Shown: positions 15,859 to 26,045 of the stretch, in pieces | Layout of the letters: the number at the start of each line of letters is the position of its first letter | How positions within the stretch are numbered: the first letter of the stretch is position 1 | Source: UBA987 sp002292105 | GTDB lineage: Bacteria > Bacteroidota > Bacteroidia > NS11-12g > UBA9320 | NCBI GenBank assembly: GCA_943846675.1 | Contig: OX044357.1 | Coordinates: forward strand, 2,356,001 to 2,420,000 | Reading direction: 5' to 3' | Length of the DNA: 64,000 bases | Program-made: the position numbers and the translations under genes | Notes under the pieces: generated by a model | The model's database searches: none | What the model saw: only the letters and a program-made list of their open reading frames with translations | Told to the model about the DNA's origin: nothing

Positions 15859-18800
15859 TTGAAAAGATTTAAGCGTAATGGCATAGTATTGTTTGCGAAA
15901 GCATTTGCCACGCTCATAGTCTTATTCTTAAACTTCTGTCTAGCATCGGCCCAATGCTCAATACAATCTGGCGATTATGCTTGCGTTGATGATTTAATTG
16001 GTTTTACCGCCAACTCCACCAATGGTGTATCGAGTGTAGCGTGGAAATTTGGTGATGGAAATAGCAGCACGACAACATCTCCCAACCATAGATATGCGAG
16101 CGCCGGCCAATATACCGTTACCGCAACAATTCTTCAAAACAACGGCGCAACTTGCGAGGTTACAAAGCAAATAGACGTATACAATCCACCGGACGTCCAG
16201 TTAAAGCTAGACCCTAGCTCAATTGTCTGCTTAACGGAAAACAATATCTGCATTATAGATAATTCAACTTCTGGGAACACCTCTACCACCAACACTAAAC
16301 GCATTGTTCTATGGGGTGATGGGGGGAAAACAGACAGCAATAACCCCAGAACTGGCGATAAGATATGTTACACCTACCAACAAGCGGGCAAATACAGTAT
16401 TGACGTCGAACTAACCAATAGTAAAGGATGTGAGACCATCGGAACACTTCAGGTAGAGGTCCTTAAGGATTTTCAAGGCACCTTTTTCACAGGAAGGGAA
16501 TCCCGTGACTGTGAGTTTCAGACGAATTGGTTTACACTGGACACCAATTGGATAAAAAACAAAGATGACTTAGCATTGGTGGAAATAGATTACGGTGACG
16601 GAGAAAAAGATACGGTAACCAATTTTTCTGACACACCATTTTACCACGATTTTAAAAAGAACGGAAATTTCTCGGTATTCTTAATACTGACTTTTAAAAA
16701 TGGATGCCAAACCAGATTTAAGCGCACCGTTGGCGTTAGTTTGGACAAGGTTGACATCAATCACTCGAAGTCAGACTCCATTTTGTGTTATGGAGAATAC
16801 TTTGAGTTTTCACATCCAGTGGTCCCTGGAGCCAGTTTTCTTTGGACGGCTTTGGATACAGCCATGGATGTTGTACAAATGTTTGGAGGACAGCGCGTTG
16901 TAAACTTTTATCCACCAAGACCTGCCAAATATTACATTGAAATTCGTATTAAAAAAGGTGATTGTGTTTCGTACAAACAGGATTCCATCGAGGTGGTTGG
17001 GGTTAAAGCTGGAGCGCGCATTTTGAACGCCTCACAATGCGAGCCAAAAGACACCGTTTTCTTCTGTGATGCAAGCACCACCCATCGCACAACAGATCTT
17101 AGCTATTTGTGGAAGTTTCAAGATGGCAACGCCGAACCATGCACAACAGATACCAAGAACGGAGTAAACAAAAACAAGAATTGCAATTTCTCGGTCGACA
17201 AAAATGCCAAGCATTTGTACGATACAACCATGTGCGACGAGGTTTGGCTTACTGTAGTTGACAATGCCAACGGTTGTCAGGATAGTTCACGAGAATATGT
17301 GGTGATTAAAAAACCGGTAAGAGAAGACTTTGGTACAGATACAAGAGACAATTGCGTTTTATCACCAGTACATTTTGAAGTTGAAGGTTGTTACGACAAC
17401 ATTCAGATTAATTATGACTCTATGTGTGGCAAGAACAAATTCATTGATTTTCGATCACCGCATATATACAAGACAACCTGTGATTCAACTCGATGGGTGA
17501 CATGGGGCATTGTAGCCATCACCGGGGACGAAAAAGTATATCACTCGTGCGATTCTAGCGACTACACCATTGAACCAAATCGCGTTTGTTCAGATACGTT
17601 CTGGTTCCACAAAGATTTTAGATTAAACCCAGCTCCAAGACCTGAAGCCAACCTAACATTTAATGGTTGTTTGCCTTCCGACCTGGTAGGCAACTTTTTT
17701 GTACAAGAACAGAAACATGTAACAGATATTTACTACGATTGGGGAGATGGCGGGTTTGACACGACATACGTCAACAAAGACTCAAGTAAACTTGCAGATT
17801 TTACGCATAGGTATACCACAAGTGGTGATTACAGCGGCAGCATTACAATGACAACAGACTCGGGTTGTACAGGCACAGTGTACTTCGATAGAAAAATAGG
17901 TTTCTATAACAAATTCGACTACTCCAAACCTGTGTGCCCAGGTGCCTCGGTGCAATTTAAAGACAGCATCATCTATTGGGGAGATACCAATCAATATTGG
18001 AGATGGGAACCACCTGATCAACCGACTCGTCCTGAAAAAGTATACTGGGACTTCGATGACGGCGCAGGTTTTGGCAAGCACACGACTGAACCAACCCACG
18101 TATTCAACACACCTGGTACTTACCGCGTTCGAATGGCGTCTGTGGATGGCACGGGATGCAGTGACACTTCCACCCAATGGGTAGTGGTTGAAAATATAGA
18201 TGCAGGTATAAGGGATCTAGCCAAGAAACTTTTATGCGACGACATCCTCCAACTCTTTGACTCTTCTACTGTTGCAGATACAACATTCGATAAAATAGTA
18301 TCGTATTATTGGGATTTTGGAGATGGGAAAACACCCAGTTTTTTGAAAGACCCTTTCCATTATTATTCCACCTATGGGGATTTCACTATAACCCACGTTG
18401 CTGAAAACAAAGTAGGTTGCAAAGACACGGCTGTTATAACGATTAACATTGATGGACCCCTGCCCCATTTTGATATACTTTCAGACACCGTAGCGTGTGT
18501 TCCGCATACCGTTACATTTAAAAACAACTCACAAAAAGCGAGCGATTATATCTGGTACTTTGGAGACACCAGTTCAAATTCCAATTCATTGAGCACAAAA
18601 TCTGATTCAAACGTCTCGTTCACCTACACAAATCCAGGTACTTATTATATTTATTTATATGCTGGAGATAGTGTCGTGAACCCAGACAATGGTAACAACA
18701 TTTACTATTGTAATTCCACCTTTCCTGACACCAACGCCCTAGTACACGAAGTAAGGCGTGTTGTAATACTACCAATCCCTCAAGTTGATTTCGATACCGA

Positions 18801-19593
18801 GGGTAGTTTATGTAAAGGCACCTCCATTAGTCTGGTTGACCAGTCTGACTCTATCTATCAGACCTATAGATGGTTTTATCAAAACGATTCTGTCATAAGC
18901 AATCAATCGACAAATAACGTATACCTTGAAGATACAGGTACATTGGAAATAAGATACCGACCCACCTATATACCGACAGGTCCATACCAACGTAAATGTT
19001 ATGATTCTATAACGAAGACCTTGGAAATATTTGAGAATACTGCATCGTTTGACTTTACACAAGATAGTATCTGTCCAACATTCCATTTTTCGGCTAACCA
19101 CAAAGAAAACGATGTCTTAGAATGGAATTTCGGTCACGTTTCTAGTGGTCACAGAAATACGGCTTTTGAACCAAACGCTTCGCATAATTATGCGCCAGAC
19201 GTTGGCGAATTCGACGTATGTCTTTACTCCAAAAGCATCGAAGGCTGCTGGGACACACTGTGCAAAACAATAGAAAGTAACCATCGATTCAAAATGATGA
19301 TTCCCAATATTATCACACCAAATAGCGATGGGTTAAACGATCGATTTGAGGTTGAAATGGAAGGGGAAGATTTTTATGAACTTTCAATTTTTAACCGATG
19401 GGGTGAGCGGGTTTATTTTAGCAATCTGGATTATGAGGCCTCGTCAACATTAAATTGGGATGCCACAGTACAAGGAAATGGCAAAACATGCCCACCAGGA
19501 ACATATTTCTATATACTTAAATTTCGCGAAGCGTGTATCTACGACGGTCAAAAAGAAAAATACAGTGGAACCGTCACTGTGATTTATGATTAA
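15859..19593 (+). CDS. Large PKD-repeat protein with T9SS type B (CHU_C) sorting domain
   Basis: This 1244-residue protein is exported across the outer membrane by the type IX system. It has an n-region with five basic residues and a signal peptide ending LASAQ near residue 32. Most of the length is PKD-type immunoglobulin-like modules, recognisable by repeated WxFGDG (for example VAWKFGDGNSS, YYWDFGDGKTP, VYWDFDDGAGFG). The last ~90 residues contain IPNIITPNSDGLNDRF and FNRWGERVY, the gliding-motility-associated C-terminal (CHU_C) domain. Many cysteines suggest disulfides. Cell-surface adhesion or gliding is plausible, but no catalytic domain is visible. The start is a TTG, the only one that keeps the signal peptide whole. 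Its stop is 7 nt from the convergent dnaX stop. Confidence 0.93.
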   Translation: MKRFKRNGIVLFAKAFATLIVLFLNFCLASAQCSIQSGDYACVDDLIGFTANSTNGVSSVAWKFGDGNSSTTTSPNHRYASAGQYTVTATILQNNGATCEVTKQIDVYNPPDVQLKLDPSSIVCLTENNICIIDNSTSGNTSTTNTKRIVLWGDGGKTDSNNPRTGDKICYTYQQAGKYSIDVELTNSKGCETIGTLQVEVLKDFQGTFFTGRESRDCEFQTNWFTLDTNWIKNKDDLALVEIDYGDGEKDTVTNFSDTPFYHDFKKNGNFSVFLILTFKNGCQTRFKRTVGVSLDKVDINHSKSDSILCYGEYFEFSHPVVPGASFLWTALDTAMDVVQMFGGQRVVNFYPPRPAKYYIEIRIKKGDCVSYKQDSIEVVGVKAGARILNASQCEPKDTVFFCDASTTHRTTDLSYLWKFQDGNAEPCTTDTKNGVNKNKNCNFSVDKNAKHLYDTTMCDEVWLTVVDNANGCQDSSREYVVIKKPVREDFGTDTRDNCVLSPVHFEVEGCYDNIQINYDSMCGKNKFIDFRSPHIYKTTCDSTRWVTWGIVAITGDEKVYHSCDSSDYTIEPNRVCSDTFWFHKDFRLNPAPRPEANLTFNGCLPSDLVGNFFVQEQKHVTDIYYDWGDGGFDTTYVNKDSSKLADFTHRYTTSGDYSGSITMTTDSGCTGTVYFDRKIGFYNKFDYSKPVCPGASVQFKDSIIYWGDTNQYWRWEPPDQPTRPEKVYWDFDDGAGFGKHTTEPTHVFNTPGTYRVRMASVDGTGCSDTSTQWVVVENIDAGIRDLAKKLLCDDILQLFDSSTVADTTFDKIVSYYWDFGDGKTPSFLKDPFHYYSTYGDFTITHVAENKVGCKDTAVITINIDGPLPHFDILSDTVACVPHTVTFKNNSQKASDYIWYFGDTSSNSNSLSTKSDSNVSFTYTNPGTYYIYLYAGDSVVNPDNGNNIYYCNSTFPDTNALVHEVRRVVILPIPQVDFDTEGSLCKGTSISLVDQSDSIYQTYRWFYQNDSVISNQSTNNVYLEDTGTLEIRYRPTYIPTGPYQRKCYDSITKTLEIFENTASFDFTQDSICPTFHFSANHKENDVLEWNFGHVSSGHRNTAFEPNASHNYAPDVGEFDVCLYSKSIEGCWDTLCKTIESNHRFKMMIPNIITPNSDGLNDRFEVEMEGEDFYELSIFNRWGERVYFSNLDYEASSTLNWDATVQGNGKTCPPGTYFYILKFREACIYDGQKEKYSGTVTVIYD

Positions 19594-19600
19594 AGTTAAC

Positions 19601-21358
19601 CTATTTAATCGTTAAGTTAAGCTTGTCTCTGAGGGTTAAAAGCGCTGGATTTTTCTTGGCCATAACGTCAAACTTTTCTTGGCCGGTGTATGCTCTGGTT
19701 CCCTCTGCTTTCTTCTTAATTTCTTTGATGTTTATTAACAAACCAGGATGATTCATCGCTGTTCTTAAATGTTGCAAGAACTCCACTTTAACCTCTTCTA
19801 ATTGAATTTTATGTTGTTTGATTAACTCAATAAATACCTTGTTTTCATGTACCACAGGTTTGATGAATGAGAACAACGAAAGCTGAATCGACCGATCTTC
19901 AGATTTTAGCTTAGCCACAAACGACGCAACGGCTTGATCCAATACTGATTGAACAATGTTTTTCTGTTCATGTACAACCTTGGGACTCTCTTTATCTGCA
20001 TCCTTCACCACAGTATTCTGCGGTTTTATATCTCCGGTTAGTAAGTCGTCAAGGTTACCCAGTTTAGCGACGTCATTTGACAATTTCTTTTTTATGGTGC
20101 CTTTTGTGACCTGATTATCTGTGATACTCTCTGGCTCACTTTGTGGGATTTCAGCAACTTCAGGTTCATGCTTAACAAATTCAATTGGTGCTTTTTCCTG
20201 CTTTTTAACAGCAGGCATTTCAGAAGAAACTGATGTCCTGGCTACACCTTTTGTAAGGTTTATGGACTGACTAAACTTTTTTTTTTCGTCGCCAGAAACT
20301 AAACTCGGCAAGTAACACATCTTAATCAATGCCAATTCAACATGCAACCTTTGATTTCTACTGGCTTTGTAACCCAAGTCGAATTGATTAGCGATGTTTA
20401 TAGCGTTAACCAAAAATCCTTGACTCATGTTGGCTGACGTATCGAGATACTGCTGGTGGACATGAGGCGGCACATCCAACAATTTCACTGTTTCCGGACT
20501 TCGTCCCACCATTAAATCCCTAAAATGATTGGCTAAACCGTTAAGAAAAATCTGCCCATCAAACCCATTCGACAATATCTCATCGTAAATCAACAATACA
20601 TCACCGACGTTTTGTTGATTGAAGGCATCCGTGATTTTGAAATAGTAATCATAATCAAGGACATTTAAATTTTTTACAACGTCGTCATAGCGGACATGTT
20701 TGTCGCCAGAAATACTAACCATCTGGTCAAAAATGGACAATGCATCTCTTAAAGCACCATCTGCTTTTTGAGCAATGATATGCAGCGCTTCATCCTCCAT
20801 TATTAAATCTTCAGAGGCACCAATTCCTTTCAGATGGGCTATGGTATCCTCAACAGAAATTCTATTAAAGGTAAACACCTGACAGCGCGACAAAATCGTT
20901 GGTAAGATCTTGTGCCTTTCTGTTGTTGCTAAGATAAATATGGCATACGCAGGAGGTTCTTCGAGGGTTTTTAAAAACGCATTAAATGCCGCAGTAGACA
21001 GCATGTGGACTTCGTCAATGATATATACCTTATACTTCCCAACTTGAGGAGGTATACGCACTTGTTCATTCAGCAGCCTGATGTCTTCCACACTATTGTT
21101 GGAAGCAGCGTCTAACTCAAAAATATTGTATGAAAAATCGTAGGAATCATCCTCGATGCTTTCTTTATTGATTTCTTTGGCTAAGATTCTTGCACAGGTT
21201 GTTTTACCAACACCACGTGGACCGTTAAATAAAAAAGCTTGGGCAAGTTGATTGTTTTTTATCTCGTTAATCAGCGTTCGAGTTACGTGTTCTTGTCCGA
21301 CAACAGTGTCGAATGACTCTGGTCGATACTTACGCGCTGATACAACAAAACTATCCAT
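19601..21358 (-). CDS. dnaX: DNA polymerase III clamp-loader subunit gamma/tau, lacking the zinc module
   Basis: DnaX is the ATPase motor that loads the beta clamp during replication. The 585-residue protein has Walker A at residues 46-53 (GPRGVGKT), DEVHML at 115-120, sensor 1 around ATTERHK and SRCQVF with the arginine finger, then the oligomerisation domain and a long basic C-terminal tail. One oddity is clear: between ILAKEIN (about 57-64) and ELDAASNNSVEDIR (from 81), where DnaX normally has a four-Cys zinc-binding insert, there are only ~17 acidic/polar residues and no cysteine. It precedes no close partner; the histidine kinase gene lies 79 nt upstream in the same orientation. Function is otherwise clear. 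Confidence 0.96.
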   Translation of the reverse strand: MDSFVVSARKYRPESFDTVVGQEHVTRTLINEIKNNQLAQAFLFNGPRGVGKTTCARILAKEINKESIEDDSYDFSYNIFELDAASNNSVEDIRLLNEQVRIPPQVGKYKVYIIDEVHMLSTAAFNAFLKTLEEPPAYAIFILATTERHKILPTILSRCQVFTFNRISVEDTIAHLKGIGASEDLIMEDEALHIIAQKADGALRDALSIFDQMVSISGDKHVRYDDVVKNLNVLDYDYYFKITDAFNQQNVGDVLLIYDEILSNGFDGQIFLNGLANHFRDLMVGRSPETVKLLDVPPHVHQQYLDTSANMSQGFLVNAINIANQFDLGYKASRNQRLHVELALIKMCYLPSLVSGDEKKKFSQSINLTKGVARTSVSSEMPAVKKQEKAPIEFVKHEPEVAEIPQSEPESITDNQVTKGTIKKKLSNDVAKLGNLDDLLTGDIKPQNTVVKDADKESPKVVHEQKNIVQSVLDQAVASFVAKLKSEDRSIQLSLFSFIKPVVHENKVFIELIKQHKIQLEEVKVEFLQHLRTAMNHPGLLINIKEIKKKAEGTRAYTGQEKFDVMAKKNPALLTLRDKLNLTIK

Positions 21359-21437
21359 GTCTTCACAAAAAAAAGACTTTTAACTTTAAATGACGAACGT
21401 ATTGGGATTTAAAGTTTCACACATTTCTAATGCCTTT

Positions 21438-22457
21438 TCAATGAGCATTTTGTAAGGTAAAACCAAACGTTGCCCCCTTGCCTTCATCGCTGCGGACCTT
21501 GATAGTTTGGGCATGAGCTTCCACAATATGCTTGGCAATACTTAGCCCAAGTCCTGAGCCTCCTGCTTCACGAGTCCTACTCTGCTCTACTCTATAAAAA
21601 CGTTCAAAAAGACGGGGCAGTGCATGTTCTGGAATTCCGTCGCCATCATCAGAAATCTCGATCAGTACGTTTTCGTCAATATCATATATTCCACAAATAA
21701 CTTTACCCGATTCTTTGCCATACTTAATGGCGTTTACAACAAGATTGATCAGCACTTGTTTTATCCTGCGGCGGTCAGCTCTTACGTGAAAGCGTATATC
21801 TGCACTTTGGCTAAAATCACAAGTAATTTTTCTCTCCTTCAGCAAATAATCGACCTCATCATAAACCTCTTCAACCAACTGCCGGATATCAAACTCACTC
21901 ATATCCAATTGTACGTTCTTAGTTTCCAATCTACTAATTGAAGTCAAGTCATCAACAAGTTCAATCAAACGATCAACGCTTTTTGACGCTTTATTTAAAA
22001 ATTTGTAGTTCACTTTTGGATCAGACAATGCTCCTTCAAGAAGGGTATCAATGTAGCCTTGCATTTGAAAAATTGGTGTTTTCAGTTCATGAGACAAATT
22101 GCCTACAAACTCCCTACGATAACTCTCTTGCTCCTGCAATATGGCGACCTCTTCCTTCCTTTCTTTTGCCCAAATAGAAACATCCTCAGATACTTGATCA
22201 ATTAATAAATCGTCATTCTGGTTTAAGTGCTGCGTATTTGATTGATGAATTGTTTTGTAAATAATCTTAATCTTTCGATAGATAAAACGCTCAAGTAACA
22301 ATCGGATAACGTAATAACTAACCCCAAATGTTAGCCCAAACAGCGCGAAAATTTTCCAAATCGCTAAATTCGAAAAAAGCATAAATAAAACAGGCACAAC
22401 TGACGATAGCAACGCAGAAGTAATGGCTATTTTACTGGGTGATGAATTTGAATTCAT
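21438..22457 (-). CDS. PhoR-like sensor histidine kinase
   Basis: This 339-residue membrane kinase has two hydrophobic helices within residues 11-54, a short cytoplasmic linker, a HisKA domain with H-box LSHELKTPIF (His123), and HATPase_c with N box NLVVNAIKYG, G1 ISDDGDGIPE, F box LFERFYR and G2 GGSGLGLS. No PAS or HAMP domain is evident, so the input may be sensed by the membrane segment. The response regulator gene ends 40 nt upstream, so the pair is one operon with the regulator first. The set-up resembles PhoB/PhoR, but the signal is not readable from sequence. Confidence 0.93.
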   Translation of the reverse strand: MNSNSSPSKIAITSALLSSVVPVLFMLFSNLAIWKIFALFGLTFGVSYYVIRLLLERFIYRKIKIIYKTIHQSNTQHLNQNDDLLIDQVSEDVSIWAKERKEEVAILQEQESYRREFVGNLSHELKTPIFQMQGYIDTLLEGALSDPKVNYKFLNKASKSVDRLIELVDDLTSISRLETKNVQLDMSEFDIRQLVEEVYDEVDYLLKERKITCDFSQSADIRFHVRADRRRIKQVLINLVVNAIKYGKESGKVICGIYDIDENVLIEISDDGDGIPEHALPRLFERFYRVEQSRTREAGGSGLGLSIAKHIVEAHAQTIKVRSDEGKGATFGFTLQNAH

Positions 22458-22497
22458 TAAGCAAAAATAGTAAAACCAAGATGGTACGACGTGTAAC

Positions 22498-23178
22498 TTA
22501 TCCTACGAACTTGTAACCCACACCTTTTACGGTGGCAATTTTGTCGTCGCCAATCTTCTCGCGGATTTTACGGATATGGACGTCAATCGTTCTATCTACT
22601 ACGAATACGTCTGTACCCCACACCTTGCGCAAAATCTTTTCGCGTGTAAACACTTTCGCTGGCTTGGACGCCAACAGATACAGCAAATCAAACTCTTTAC
22701 GGGGTAATGTAAGTTTCTCACTACCCAGGGTTACAACATACTCATTGGGATTTACCACAAGATCGCCGTGGGACAATACAACACCCAAGTCGGGTTCATG
22801 CTGACCGCTTTGACGTTTCATAATGGCGTGCACTCTGCTGATTAATGCACGTGGTTTTATTGGTTTTGTGACGTAGTCGTCTCCTCCTGCTTCAAAACCA
22901 GCAATTTCAGAATACTCTTCATTCCTAGCTGTTAAAAACATAATAAAGGGACGTTGTAATTGCTCGTCTTCTCTTATTTTGAGACAAGCTTCGATACCAT
23001 CCATTCCTGGCATCATGACATCCATGATGATTAAATCCGGCTGAAAAGACCTAGTAACCGAAACCGCGTCTGCACCAGAATTTGCAGACTTTACTTCGTA
23101 ACCTTCTTTTTCTAAATTGTAACAGATGAATTCGACGATATCAACTTCATCATCAACAACAAGTATTTTGGAACTCAT
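22498..23178 (-). CDS. OmpR/PhoB-family response regulator
   Basis: The 226-residue protein has a receiver domain with acidic pocket DDE (residues 9-11), phospho-acceptor Asp53 in IIMDVMMPGMDG and Lys in DDYVTKPIKP. A winged-helix DNA-binding domain follows (LTLPRKEFDLLYLLASKPAK, then VWGTDVFVVDRTIDVHIRKI). It should bind DNA as a dimer after phosphorylation by the kinase encoded 40 nt downstream. No clear target sites or promoter box were seen in the 69-nt gap upstream. Confidence 0.95.
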   Translation of the reverse strand: MSSKILVVDDEVDIVEFICYNLEKEGYEVKSANSGADAVSVTRSFQPDLIIMDVMMPGMDGIEACLKIREDEQLQRPFIMFLTARNEEYSEIAGFEAGGDDYVTKPIKPRALISRVHAIMKRQSGQHEPDLGVVLSHGDLVVNPNEYVVTLGSEKLTLPRKEFDLLYLLASKPAKVFTREKILRKVWGTDVFVVDRTIDVHIRKIREKIGDDKIATVKGVGYKFVG

Positions 23179-23247
23179 GGACTATTAATATACCTGCAAG
23201 TTCGTAAACTTTTAGGTATATAAAACTAAACCAACGTTATCAAATGG

Positions 23248-24450
23248 TTAATTGAATATTTCAGACAACTTCATCTCAAGTGCAGGGCCTCTCAAATCCT
23301 TACCAATAATTCTACCGTCTTTATCAAGCAAGAAGGTTTTTGGTATACCTGACACTTCGTATAATGCAGCGGCTGAACTTTTCCAACCCTTTAAGTCGCT
23401 AACGTGGGTCCAAGTCAAATTATCCTGGGTAATGGCTTGTTTCCAGCGATCAGCGCTATTGTCGAGTGACACACTAAATACTTCAAACCCTTGATCGTGG
23501 TATCTGTTGTACACCTTAACCACGTTTGGGTTTTCAGCACGACACGGTCTGCACCAAGATGCCCAAAAATCAACCAGAACAACATTGCCCCTTAAAGAAG
23601 AAAGCTTAATTTTTTCGCCAGTTGGACTTAACAATTCAATTTCAGGGGCAAGGCCTCCAATTTCTAGCGCGCCGATTGAAGCAATCCGCTTTTCCAATCG
23701 ATCAGCAAACAACGTATTTGGGGCATCCGCTTTTAATTGCTTCATCGCGTTGTCTAGCAACGCAACGTTTGGCTTTTGCACAACATATGTGACTGCAAAA
23801 TAGGTAGCTGGCCCACCTTTTTGCGTGCTGACAAAATTTGAGATATCGGTATCCATTTTTCGCTGCAGAGCCATAATCTGCGTATTGTAGGCTTTAATTG
23901 TACTGTCGCCTGCCTCTCTAGGATTAATGTTTTTGTATTGTTGTTGAAAATCGTAACTCGCTTTATTGTTGGTTAGGTAGATGTCGTACAATGATTTTAG
24001 CTGCTCGTTTTGTTTATCTCCTTTAACCTCAGTCAATATAAACTGATCAATTTCCAGATTTAACTCAAGAGACAAACCGTTCTCTAAGATCACAGGAACC
24101 CCAGGAGGTTTTAGAGAATTTACAGTTACATAATAGAACATTGTCGTATCTGCGTGTGCTTCAATTTTGTACTTCCCTTTATCATCCGCTCTTACAGAGT
24201 CAATAAAGGTGAGTTGACCACCTTCAAGTTTTTGTAAAACGATTAACTCGCCTGCTCCATTTGACACCTTACCTTTAAGTATGAAATTATCCTCTGACGG
24301 CTTTTGACTTGCGTTTTCTGTTACTGGCGTGGTTTCAGACACTTCAGCCTCATTTGCTGCGCTCTGATTACCACAACCAACTACAGCCACAGCTGATATC
24401 AAAAGTGTGATAACTAATGTTGTAATTCTATTTCGATTTGTACGTTTCAT
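23248..24450 (-). CDS. TlpA-like thioredoxin lipoprotein with DUF4369-type N-terminal domain
   Basis: This 400-residue protein is a lipid-anchored thiol-disulfide oxidoreductase facing the periplasm. The signal ends in a lipobox VVGC (Cys26). Residues ~55-140 form a beta-rich DUF4369-like domain, followed by a helical linker. The thioredoxin-fold domain has the active site DFWASWCRPC (Cys300 and Cys303) and cis-Pro in VSGIPKTFLLDKDG. Such proteins in Bacteroidota often supply reductant for cytochrome c maturation or other redox repair. It starts 36 nt after gatB in the same orientation, so it may be read from the gatB promoter. Confidence 0.93.
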   Translation of the reverse strand: MKRTNRNRITTLVITLLISAVAVVGCGNQSAANEAEVSETTPVTENASQKPSEDNFILKGKVSNGAGELIVLQKLEGGQLTFIDSVRADDKGKYKIEAHADTTMFYYVTVNSLKPPGVPVILENGLSLELNLEIDQFILTEVKGDKQNEQLKSLYDIYLTNNKASYDFQQQYKNINPREAGDSTIKAYNTQIMALQRKMDTDISNFVSTQKGGPATYFAVTYVVQKPNVALLDNAMKQLKADAPNTLFADRLEKRIASIGALEIGGLAPEIELLSPTGEKIKLSSLRGNVVLVDFWASWCRPCRAENPNVVKVYNRYHDQGFEVFSVSLDNSADRWKQAITQDNLTWTHVSDLKGWKSSAAALYEVSGIPKTFLLDKDGRIIGKDLRGPALEMKLSEIFN

Positions 24451-24486
24451 ATTATTCTTCTAACAATTAACATGCCTAATTGTGTG

Positions 24487-25941
24487 TTATTCGCCCAAAA
24501 CTTCCTTGAGCACTTTTGTTGCAATTTGGGGATCTGCTTTTCCTCCACTTCGTTTCATAACTTCACCCATAAACAATCCTAGTAATCCTTTCTTACCGTT
24601 TTTATAGGCGTCAACTTTGTCTGGGAAATCTGCCAGAACCTGTTGAGCCAAGTCTATGATAAAGTCGTCATCGCTGTTTTGAATCACGTTGAGCTCTTCA
24701 GCCAATTCTTTGGCCTTCCGAGACGGATTTTCCACAAGCGCTGGAAACAAAGTTTGCTCCCCAATGGCATTGCTAATAACACCTTCGTCAATAAGACGAA
24801 TTATCTCCGCAATTTGTAACGGCTCCAATGCAAAATCTGACAATTCTATTGCATTTCTATTTAAATACCCACGCACGGCACCCATTAAATAATTGGCTGC
24901 AGCTTTGTAATTCGTCGTATGTTCTAAAATCTGAAGATAATACTGAGCAGTTTCTTTATTCTCTGTTATCACCTGGGCGTCGTAATAAGACAAACCATAA
25001 GCCGTTGTAAACTCTTTGTACAATTCTCCAGGTAACTTGGGCATTGCATTGCGTGTTTCCTCTATCCACTCTTGACTTACTACCAAAGGTGGCAAATCTG
25101 GCTCTGGGAAATACCGGTAATCTGTTGCAACTTCTTTTGCCCGCATCGAAAACGTTTCACCTTTGACCGCATCAAAACTTCTTGTTTCCTGAACTACAGG
25201 TATGTTTGCTTCTACACTTTCTATTTGCCTAGCAGTCTCATACTCAATCGCTTTGCGTACATTACTAATCGAGTTCATGTTTTTCACCTCTACCTTAGTA
25301 CCAAATTCTTTAGCACCTCTAAGCATCACTGAGATGTTAGCATCGCAACGTAACGAACCTTCTTCCATGTTCCCATCACATACGTCAAGGTACCGAACAA
25401 GTTTACGCACCTCACTAACAAATAACCCAGCCTCTTCACCTGTTTTAATAACAGGTTCGGTCACAATTTCGATGAGTGTGGTACCGGCACGATTGTAGTC
25501 AATCAGAGAATGATACATATCCATGTCGTGAATACTCTTTCCGGAATCTTCTTCCAAATGGATTCGAGTCAATTCGATGTTTTTCTCCTCACCGTTTTCC
25601 TTCTTGATGGCAACAAATCCATTTTCACACAAAGGCGTTTTGTCCTGTGTTATTTGGTACCCCTTAGGCAAGTCAGCGTAGAAGTAGTTCTTTCTTGCAT
25701 ACAGACAGTATGGCGTGATGTCACATCCACAGGCGATTCCAACCTTAAGTGCCATATTAATGGCTTCTTTATTATGACGCGGAAGTGTTCCTGGATATCC
25801 AAGGTTTACAACACTAATATTCGTATTTGGCATAGCGCCATATTCCGCTTCATCTGAGCTAAATGCCTTGGTATTTGTGAGTAATTGCGTATGGATTTCT
25901 AGTCCTATTACAACCTCATATTTTTCTGCTGCTGTTCCCAT
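24487..25941 (-). CDS. gatB: Aspartyl/glutamyl-tRNA amidotransferase subunit B
   Basis: GatB is the tRNA-binding kinase/transamidase subunit that converts Glu-tRNA-Gln or Asp-tRNA-Asn to the amide with GatA and GatC. The 484-residue protein has the family start VVIGLEIHTQLLTNTKAFS and NLGYPGTLPRHNKEA, the block ITQDKTPLC, the RIHLEEDSGKS loop and the helical/YqeY-like tail ending LGLFMGEVMKRSGGKADP. Length is normal. A -7 box lies 13 nt upstream of the ATG. gatA and gatC are not in the window, as is common outside Firmicutes. Confidence 0.97.
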   Translation of the reverse strand: MGTAAEKYEVVIGLEIHTQLLTNTKAFSSDEAEYGAMPNTNISVVNLGYPGTLPRHNKEAINMALKVGIACGCDITPYCLYARKNYFYADLPKGYQITQDKTPLCENGFVAIKKENGEEKNIELTRIHLEEDSGKSIHDMDMYHSLIDYNRAGTTLIEIVTEPVIKTGEEAGLFVSEVRKLVRYLDVCDGNMEEGSLRCDANISVMLRGAKEFGTKVEVKNMNSISNVRKAIEYETARQIESVEANIPVVQETRSFDAVKGETFSMRAKEVATDYRYFPEPDLPPLVVSQEWIEETRNAMPKLPGELYKEFTTAYGLSYYDAQVITENKETAQYYLQILEHTTNYKAAANYLMGAVRGYLNRNAIELSDFALEPLQIAEIIRLIDEGVISNAIGEQTLFPALVENPSRKAKELAEELNVIQNSDDDFIIDLAQQVLADFPDKVDAYKNGKKGLLGLFMGEVMKRSGGKADPQIATKVLKEVLGE

Positions 25942-25954
25942 TTTTAGGTGGGTG

Positions 25955-25962
25955 CAAATGTA
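25955..25962 (-). promoter_or_regulatory. -7 promoter box of gatB
   Basis: The minus strand reads TACATTTG, an exact match to TAnnTTTG, 13 nt before the gatB ATG. Confidence 0.65.
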
Positions 25963-26026
25963 AGACGAAAATTGGTCAGGTCGAATAAATGTATTTCCAT
26001 CTTGATTGAATCCTTACTTTGCATAT

Positions 26027-26034
26027 TACCTTTG
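26027..26034 (+). promoter_or_regulatory. -7 promoter box of the amidohydrolase gene
   Basis: TACCTTTG, the same octamer as at carA and rpmE2, lies 11 nt before the ATG at 26046. A TTG at 26019 is in frame but lies upstream of the box. Confidence 0.65.
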
Positions 26035-26045
26035 GTAGCGACAAT

